DNA of 64,000 nt from assembly GCA_021018815.1 (NCBI GenBank), contig JAITYX010000012.1:9225001-9289000 (forward strand), written 5' to 3'. Below the pieces are notes generated by a model. That model made no database searches. It had not been told where the DNA came from and was given only the letters and a program-made list of their open reading frames with translations. Source of the stretch: Talinum fruticosum. Lineage: Eukaryota; Streptophyta; Magnoliopsida; Caryophyllales; Talinaceae. Positions 57,891 through 64,000 of the stretch are shown one piece after another. A program made the translations under genes and the position numbers. Positions within the stretch are counted from its first letter, which is position 1; each line of letters begins with the position of its first letter.

Positions 57891-60086
57891 ATTATACATA
57901 TATGGTTAGAAATTAAAATTAAAAGTAAAATGAACTTTTTATATATAGTAACTCACATCATGCCAAGCATAATACCAGTTGCACTCGATCTCTTACATGT
58001 GTGAAAATTGTAGTATGTCTTTCAAGAAAACCATATGGTCATCTCATCATTGTCCTCGTCTAATACCTTGAACACATAACTTGGCGCTTTGATTTCGAAT
58101 ATTTTGTCTTTCGGCAAAATTTTCACAAAACTTTATAGATGAAAACACCAATCCCGAGGTGACTCGTGAACGGGTTGGAGAGGGGACTGCTCTTGAAGAC
58201 TATCGGACGTCGCTCAATGCTTGGTGGTTCCAACCGAGGACATGGGAGTACCCCTCCTCCTACTCTCGGCTCTAGCCACGACATCCTTGTTTAGGGAGGA
58301 CCATAATACATGGATTAGAAATATATATACGTGATATTAACAACCAATAATCTAATATTTTCGAGTAAAGTACCATAGAGAAGATGACCAAACTCTCGGG
58401 CCAAACAACGAAAGTGTTGATAGCTTCGTCAACAATGTGCGATGATTAGATCGACAAATCACAACCTGTCTTTCCCATGCGTAAGTAACTAAGACAACAA
58501 AATATATTTCAATAAGACTAAAAATATAAAGAAATTCTAAAGAAATTGACTTAAAAAATTTATCGATAAATCGAGTTGTAAAAAAAAGAGAACAAGTGTT
58601 AAATTACCTTGTATTAAAGAGAGGAGACATATACTTCAAAATTCTTCCAATCCTCCTAAGTCATGAAGTTGTAGATCTCCTAGGGTTTACGTTCTACCTT
58701 GATATACCTTGCTTGTAGGCCCAAACGACAAGCAATGTGAGACTTGAAATTTCTAAATTTCTCTACCGCTAACATGAAGGTCTTGTGTTTCACCAATGGG
58801 AGATCCGATTCCTCAACAAATAAGTTAAACGTTTTCTAAAACACAAAAACGAGATGCATTAGTATTATTTCAAAGGTTTTGCTTAATTGAATCTGGACTG
58901 TACTCCAATTTCGTAGTTCATGTTTACATGTGTGTGGGTTGCAGCACCAACATATCTCATAAGGCGAGTTGCACACTCACCTACGGGTTATAGTACATGC
59001 CAAATTGGATAACATCTCATTGGCCATCGTTGTTCGTTCCTCGACTTCTTTGTAACTTTAGAAGAATCCATTTTATACTCGTGCTAATCATTAAATTGGT
59101 GACGTTATTGTCCTCGTAATCAAATTAGATAGCCCACAATGGCCACTAATTAAGATGCACCATTATTGTATGATGTGCACCATTAACATTATATCTCTCG
59201 CACATTAGGTATCCATTTTCATTTGAAAATCAATTTGCGTGCAAATGTATGAATGCAAAATGAAAATATGTATAGTAATAAAGATCTAGCTCAACAAAAT
59301 AGAAGGAAATAATTACCTATCATTGATTTCATATTTAAAAAATCACTTTCACATAGTGATTTTTCTTGAGTTTTGAAACTAAAATTAGTTGTAATTTATC
59401 AACCAAGTTTTACTAATTAACTTCAAAGTACCTTTTGTTTTTTTAACATTGACCCTAAACCCTAAACCCGTGTCTCGGACCTCCTCTATTGCTATTACAA
59501 TTCCATCTAGGATACCAAAACTTTAGCTTCATGCTTAATTCATTTATTCTCTCGTACTTTTGCAATCCTTATTACATATTAACCTATCTTCAGTTATTCA
59601 TATAGGTTGTGAGAGGATTAAAAGGTTCAAGTTGTCGAGGAGTAACACGTCCAAAATAAACTTATTATGCGGGAACATATGACCAACCAACAACAAGCGG
59701 GAGTAAGGAGTAAGGAGTAAGTTCAAGCCAGCAGCCAATAGCAACAAACTTCCACTAACCAACAATAAATAGAATCAATTAGTATCATCAAACAGGAACA
59801 AGGACAAGAAACAGGCATCAACAACAAAGAACAAGGAGAAGCATAAAGCACCAGCAAGTAGGAGCAAGATCACAAAAGCAGCTAACATGAACAATTAGCA
59901 AACTATAAACCTTAAAGTCTAAACCCTAAATCCTAAATTCTAAACCATATATCATTTCAGCTTGTCAACATTTAACTAACCAATTTTACGAATAAATTAA
60001 AGTAAAAAATAAGAGATGGAGAGAGAAGTTCCGCACCAGCACAAGCGACGACGGCGAGAGTGAGCAAGAGGGAGCAACAAGAAGTC

Positions 60087-60262
60087 GGCGAGAGGCGAGA
60101 GGCGAGAGGCGAGAGGTGAGAGGCGAGAGGTGAGAGGCGAGAGGCGAGAGGCGAGAGGCGAGAGGCGAGAGGCGAGAGGCGAGGGGCGAGGCGAGAGGCG
60201 AGAGTAGAGCGGTGAGTAGAGAGTAGAAGCAGAGTAGAGAGTAGAGAGTAGAGAGTAGAGAG
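60087..60262. repeat. GGCGAGA minisatellite and GTAGAGA repeat in CACTA element
   Basis: About sixteen 7-bp units of ggcgaga (some ggtgaga) at 60087-60203, then a shorter gtagaga array to about 60262. In all three minus-strand frames it gives repeating strings such as SPLASRL, which produces long ORFs at 59972-60437 that are artefacts of the repeat. Confidence 0.9.
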
Positions 60263-60661
60263 CGAGAGCGGCGACGACGATGAGGAGAGAGCAAGGGCGG
60301 TGGCGAGGAGAGAGTAAGTGAGACAAGAGCAAGAGTGGAGAGCAAGAGTAAGAGTGAGAGTAGAACGCAGAGAGTGACGATGAAAAGGAGATTGATCGTG
60401 GTTTTTTTTTGCCGACACGCTTTCTTCTACGATTCAATTAAAGAACTATAATAATAGAGGACCTATTACTTCGGTTTTTCATTAAACCGTAGTAAAAGGT
60501 CGATCGGTTAACCTATTACTACGGTTCCATTGAACCGTAGTAATTGGTGTAATAAAAGACATCTTATTTACAAAAATGTCACCGCCTCATTTTTAGGACG
60601 ATTTTTGTTTTTAACAATCGTAAAATGTTCGTAATAAAAATTCATATATGTAGTAGTCATA

Positions 60662-61062
60662 TCATCACTTTGTGTGTCGGCGCTATCTCTTAGACAACAT
60701 CACTATAGGTCTGCTATTGAAAGGGTTAAGAAAGCTACTTGGTTGAGGTGTCTTATCATAGAGCTTGGTGTTCAACAGGGTACTACAGCTTATGTATTCG
60801 GATAGTTAGAGTGCTATTCATTTGGCAAAAATTATGCCTACCTCTCCAAGGCCAAGCAATTGAAGGGAAGATTGTGGTGAAGAAAGTTTACACTTTAGAG
60901 AATTTCATATATATGCTTACAAAACTTCTCTCTATAGTTATGTCCTGGCATTGCTTAGACTTAGAGAAGTTGTTCACAAGCAGCTTGATTCCCCTTCGAG
61001 GCTCCACCCTTGGGGGTGTATTAGCGATTCTTAGTGATGTTTAGGGGTTGATTTTGATCCAA
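60662..61062 (+). pseudogene. pol: C-terminal RNase H and post-pol end of element H
   Basis: Resumes the RNase H split at 56239 (ITLCVGAIS across the junction). Then about 60720-60780 carries RVKKATWLRCLIIELGV, with frameshifts, and the sequence ends with the post-pol block (cttgggggtgtattagcg, ttagtgatgtttaggggttg) shared with 48780-48833. It is cut at 61062 by the next CACTA element, which inserted right at the start of the 3' LTR. Confidence 0.8.
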
Positions 61063-61580
61063 CGCTACAAGAACATCAATTTGTGATCGCCAAAATCCAT
61101 CACAAAACATCACATCTCGATCACAAATGGGTTTATGACCGCTTTTGTGACCGATTTATGTGGTCTCGACAACGCCTTGTCAAAATATCGACCACAAATT
61201 GTGACCGACTTTTGTGATTGGTTTGTATTTCACACTAATTTTGTGACAGATTTTGCAAGTGTGAAATTAAGAGCATTTTATGACCGCTTTTGTGACCGAA
61301 TATGTTTGTGACCAATTTTGTGACCGTTATTCTATGGAAATTTTGTGACCAATTTTGTGACGAGAATCTAGTTGTGACCGCTTCGTGACAAACTTAATTT
61401 TAAAATTATGCATATTTATGACCGCTTTGTAATCGATTCATTTTTATTTTTATTCCCTTTTGTGACTCGTTTTTGTGACTAATTCCATTTTATACTTAAC
61501 TTTTGTGATCGTTTTTGTGACCAATTCCGAGAAAAATAAACACATATTGTGACTATTTTGTGACCGTTTTTTGCCATAAA
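61063..61580. repeat. Subterminal repeats (tttgtgaccg) of second CACTA element
   Basis: About twenty copies of tttgtgaccg or close variants in direct orientation, with a few reversed (for example gatcacaaatggg). One copy reads tttgtgactcg where the consensus has ccg. Such arrays are transposase-binding regions in CACTA elements. Confidence 0.8.
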
Positions 61581-64000
61581 AATCATTGAATACACTCATG
61601 CGGTGAATTCGCATTACAAAATCACATTAAACATTTATATATACATGGGAACCAATGTCCATCATTCATAGCAACCAAAGTAGATTTTGAAGATACAAAT
61701 ATCTTGATCCAAAACATATTTCTCATTTTCAAGCATTATCAACATTCGATACTTGTACAATAATCCAAAATAAAAGAGTACAATATCTATAACATTAATA
61801 AAACATAAGAAAATAACACCATATCTTCAAGCATTGCCACCACAACCATTATATTGGAAGGTTGTGACATATCTTAGACTCTATAGTCAGTAAGCCTATT
61901 CGTTATCTAACCTTCGTGATCTCTATTGTTAGTAAGCCTGTTCATTATCAAAACTTATTGCTCCTACAGCTCCAAAATTGCTCATTTCATGCATGTTTTC
62001 ACAATTAGTATGTACAAAAGCTAATTGAATGAAACATCGATAAACATCCAACAATCGGATTCACCAATCTCGTCCAAAAAACAATACCCCCACCCCATAA
62101 AATGGCATAAGCGACAAAGCAAAAGCCAATATCATGATATTGAGATGTCCATTCACCTAAACCTTCTAAGACTAGGTTGCCAAAAATTGAATTGTAATAG
62201 GTGAATACATTACCTATTCATTCACCCAAAACATACATCTAAGTCAATGTAAATCGAAGTACATGCCAAGACATCCGAACAACCCCTCCTAATACTAGAT
62301 GTCAAGACTCACGACAAGTGCCTTTCCACTTATATTGCATTACCCAATTTCACCTTTCAAATGCCCACTGTCATTGCCAGTGTCTTACTAGCTAATGAAT
62401 GATGATTTCTTATCTCTTGACTCTCTCACCTCTAGTGCTCCATTGGAAGGTTGTGAAGTTAAAGAATGATGATTTCTTGATTATGTATGGAAAATCAAAT
62501 AGCCATTTCTGTAATTACAATCTGCTCACAGTAATTTTGTCATATTTTATGACTTAGAGACCTATCAAAAATCAAAACATGACCTCAACATACTACTAGT
62601 TAAGTTGTAATGTGTTTCATCTAAATTAATGGAAACTAAAACCTAATTAATTAAATAACGAAACATAATACTTTAAATTGAACCCAAACATAATTCTACA
62701 ATAACAAAACATAATTCTATTAATCTCATTCACGTGAACCTCATTAATTCCAAGCAAGTATATAATTCATATGATTATATGATAAAACAAAAATAAACTC
62801 TATAATAAAATGATTAAAGGGAAAAAACCCTATTCTCAAAGTGGGTCTACTCTACTTTAACTAAGCCTCCAAGAAAGGTCAAATCCTTCGTGTGAGCTGA
62901 TCACCCAGAATACTTCCACCCAAAACAGAAACAATCACAATTTCTGCTTGAATAATTCATATTTGAAAGGAGATGTCCCTTCCCACATAGCTAATTAACA
63001 TCCATTCATGAAAAATTCATCATGCTTCATATGCAAATTAATTGAACAAAATCAGGCATAGAAGTGTCAGGGAGGGAGAAATGGAAGAAATCCAAAACAT
63101 AGGCATGGGGTATTGCTGGTTCATTGACAGTAACAAGCCCTATAAATGACAGAAATTCAAAAATCCGGCCTAAGGTCTTGAAATCTCGAACAATTTCAGA
63201 ACGAAGAGGAAGGGGAGGGGGATACCTCCGAAATTGAACTCCAAAATTTAAGATCAAAGAGGAAGGGGGAGGGGAGACCTTTAAATCACTAAAAGGCTTC
63301 AAGCTTAGATTTCCACTTAATTGTTATTATTAATCATATTGTCTAGATTTTTGTTGAACCATAAGGGTCCTCCCTGGATACAACGCACAGAAACAACACT
63401 TCCACATGCTTTTCCATATAGCACCCCTTAAGTCCAAAATAACATTATGCAAGCAAACCTACTGTGTTATTGGCACCATCATATACCAAGCGCAGATATC
63501 TGCAAAGTAGTAAAGCGAATTAAGTGTCCAACACTCAAGCAACATCTGAAACTTGTATAATAAGATCATAACTTCCCAAGCACAACGAAAAAGGACATTG
63601 CCTTTCCATAAAAGCTAGTGTTCAACCATCGAAAGAAGAAAATACAATGGCCCTTAGGGTGCCCTAATCAGTTCATTAGTGCAATGCAGGAAAGCAATTA
63701 ACGCAAAATTGGATGGCAAATCCTTCAACAATTGCTAATGCTAAACTGTACGTGTGAAATCTTAGCAATGTAAGAAGCAAATCAGTCCAAAGAGACAACA
63801 TTTTATCAAAGCTACTGCTTTTGATCAGAGCATCAACATACTACAGCTCACCACCTTAACAAAGAACACACAAAAACATGATATCTCAAGAACTCTGCGG
63901 TGGGAATTCAGTATACATTTCATAAATGACACCAAATTGCATCAATTGAAAAAGGAAACGGAAAATTGGAAACTTGAGAGTGGGAGTTCACCTGGCCACG
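61581..64000. other. Interior of second CACTA element, no recognised gene
   Basis: AT-rich DNA without recognised domains. A 91-codon minus-strand ORF at 63302-63027 (starting MKPFSDLKVSPP) lies beside a CT-rich tract on the same strand (63240-63300, 63195-63225), which could be a 5' UTR and first exon, but no homologue is known to me and no continuation was found. Confidence 0.35.

Larger units (their letters stand above)
56240..60658. mobile_element. CACTA (En/Spm) DNA transposon, complete, 4.4 kb
   Basis: Left end CACTACTA at 56240, right end TAGTAGTC at 60651-60658 (one terminal mismatch), flanked by the 3-bp duplication ata at 56237-56239 and 60659-60661. Reading from one flank to the other rejoins the RNase H frame of element H. 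Subterminal repeats built on tattactacggtt and its reverse complement are dense at 56250-56620 and 60440-60560. The interior holds a decayed transposase C-terminal protease domain on the minus strand and a minisatellite near the right end. Large parts (56630-57080, 58280-59980) have no recognisable coding content. Confidence 0.88.
61063..64000. mobile_element. Second CACTA-type element, left end to window edge
   Basis: Begins cgctacaagaa, one base from the canonical CACTACAAGAA terminus, followed by dense subterminal repeats. Only one end lies in the window, so the target duplication (caa expected) and the full length cannot be checked. It is unrelated in sequence to the first CACTA element. 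Confidence 0.7.

Noticed and set aside
59453..59470. ccctaaaccctaaacc, telomere-like repeat
   Set aside because: Only two units, as also near 36418 and 42558; common in plant DNA and not evidence of a telomere.
60087..60203. Possible CRISPR-like or satellite array
   Set aside because: Seven-base contiguous units without spacers; a plain minisatellite in a plant transposon.
59972..60437. Three overlapping 120-150-codon minus-strand ORFs
   Set aside because: They exist only because a 7-bp repeat without stop codons is open in all frames.

Overview
The window looks like plant nuclear DNA from a repeat-rich, gene-poor region. No intact host gene was found. Almost everything is LTR retrotransposon or CACTA DNA transposon, nested several layers deep, and nearly every reading frame is broken. 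LTR termini, target-site duplications (TSDs), primer-binding sites (PBSs) and motif translations were read by eye. Family names come from recognised motifs, not from searches.

Layout. (1) 1-142 is a minus-strand copia scrap. (2) 143-46676 is an onion of insertions. The outermost layer is a minus-strand Ty3/gypsy Tat-like element D: 5' LTR 44662-46676, 5' leader 44140-44661, protease at 35364-35776 and 1-kb flank before 1997, RT/RNase H at 143-880. Into D went copia element B (minus, 1998-35363, TSD tggag/tgaag). Into B went two more copia elements of the same broad sirevirus-like family: A (plus, 6855-16873, TSD tcatc) in the RT, and C (minus, 19699-32648, TSD gactt) in the gag. Into C went a solo LTR (plus, 24688-26290) and a ~265 bp insert carrying the tail of plastid ndhK. 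A plus-strand gypsy element F (35777-44139) also sits in D. It has lost the start of its 5' LTR and nearly all of pol. (3) 46677-48655 is undistinguished AT-rich DNA with a possible MITE and a 103-bp tandem duplication. (4) 48656-61062 is a Tnt1-like copia element H, apparently in a tandem LTR-sharing arrangement. Its LTR is split by a 3.3-kb gypsy solo LTR and its RNase H by a complete 4.4-kb CACTA element (TSD ata). (5) 61063 to the right edge is the first part of a second CACTA element with dense subterminal repeats.

Two signals stand out. First, A, B and C all carry, between pol and the 3' LTR, a long extra ORF starting MPKRG, preceded by its own TATAAATA box and AACGG boxes. The same promoter grammar is found in their LTRs. 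Second, sites that should read CAG, CGG or CCG are damaged in a strikingly uniform way throughout the window. This includes the tRNA primer-binding sites of four elements from three families and the plastid fragment. Either a sequence-processing artefact or an unusual mutational process must be ruled out before any LTR dating or frameshift call in this window is trusted.
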